Origin: Spirochaetota bacterium
Lineage (GTDB): Bacteria; Spirochaetota; JAGLSM01
NCBI GenBank assembly: GCA_023135745.1
Contig: JAGLSM010000135.1
Coordinates: 1-6,107, forward strand
DNA length: 6,107 nt
Direction: 5' to 3'
Shown: positions 6,065 to 6,107 of the stretch, piece by piece
Position numbering within the stretch: the stretch's first letter is position 1
How the letters are laid out: each line of letters begins with the position of its first letter
Notes under the pieces: generated by a model
Told to the model about the DNA's origin: nothing
Seen by the model: the letters and a program-made list of their open reading frames with translations, nothing else
Databases searched by the model: none
Made by a program: the position numbers and the translations under genes

Positions 6065-6107
6065 CATACAGTAGAATCATGCCTATCTGACACTAATTAG
6101 CATTGCG

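Larger units (their letters stand above)
5793..6107. other. 315-base non-coding region after galU
   Basis: No supported gene is present. Besides the structures listed separately there is an AT-only stem, ATTTTTT/AAAAAAT, closed by CC/GG at about 5869-5890. The last 19 bases contain GACACTAATTAGCATT (6089-6104), which resembles the start of the GATT/ATTA-type repeats seen elsewhere in the window but is cut by the window edge. Confidence -1.

Overview
The window looks like a chromosomal segment of an AT-rich Gram-negative-type or deeply branching bacterium. It has long AT-rich intergenic stretches, one TTG start behind a strong GGAGG ribosome binding site, and large exported beta-rich proteins. 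I cannot fix the phylum. The variant GalU motifs and the modular Asn/Thr/Ser-rich exported protein would fit uncultured lineages such as Spirochaetota or Elusimicrobiota, but that is a guess. No tRNA, rRNA, CRISPR array, transposase or phage gene is visible.

Layout. (1) Positions 1-3088, minus strand: one uninterrupted reading frame of 1029 codons that runs off the left edge. It encodes the N-terminal part of a giant exported protein: a hydrophobic N-terminal segment, a probable concanavalin-like (LamG-type) lectin domain, then at least four and a half tandem beta-sandwich modules of about 140-190 residues. This gene fills half the window and is easily missed because its stop codon lies outside. 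(2) Positions 3089-3535: an AT-rich gap with a GC-rich Shine-Dalgarno, a leader hairpin, an 11-base direct repeat, a 17-base palindrome and a degenerate GATT-type repeat. (3) Positions 3536-4726, minus strand: a 396-residue exported protein with the repeated pattern of a beta-propeller (two-component-regulator-propeller type), but no kinase or other output domain. (4) Positions 4727-4949: a divergent intergenic region with a second GATT-type repeat and the galU start signals. (5) Positions 4950-5792, plus strand: a complete galU-type UTP-glucose-1-phosphate uridylyltransferase. (6) Positions 5793-6107: non-coding, with several inverted repeats, the most striking being a pair of 32-33 base arms enclosing 84 bases.

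How they may work together. GalU makes UDP-glucose for envelope polysaccharide and is transcribed away from the other two genes. The propeller gene and the giant protein gene lie in the same direction but 447 bases apart, so a shared transcript is possible but not shown. Both products look exported, so the theme is cell envelope and surface. No known multi-gene system is recognised. The items most worth following up are the giant modular protein, the inverted-repeat element after galU, and the related short repeats on both sides of the propeller gene.
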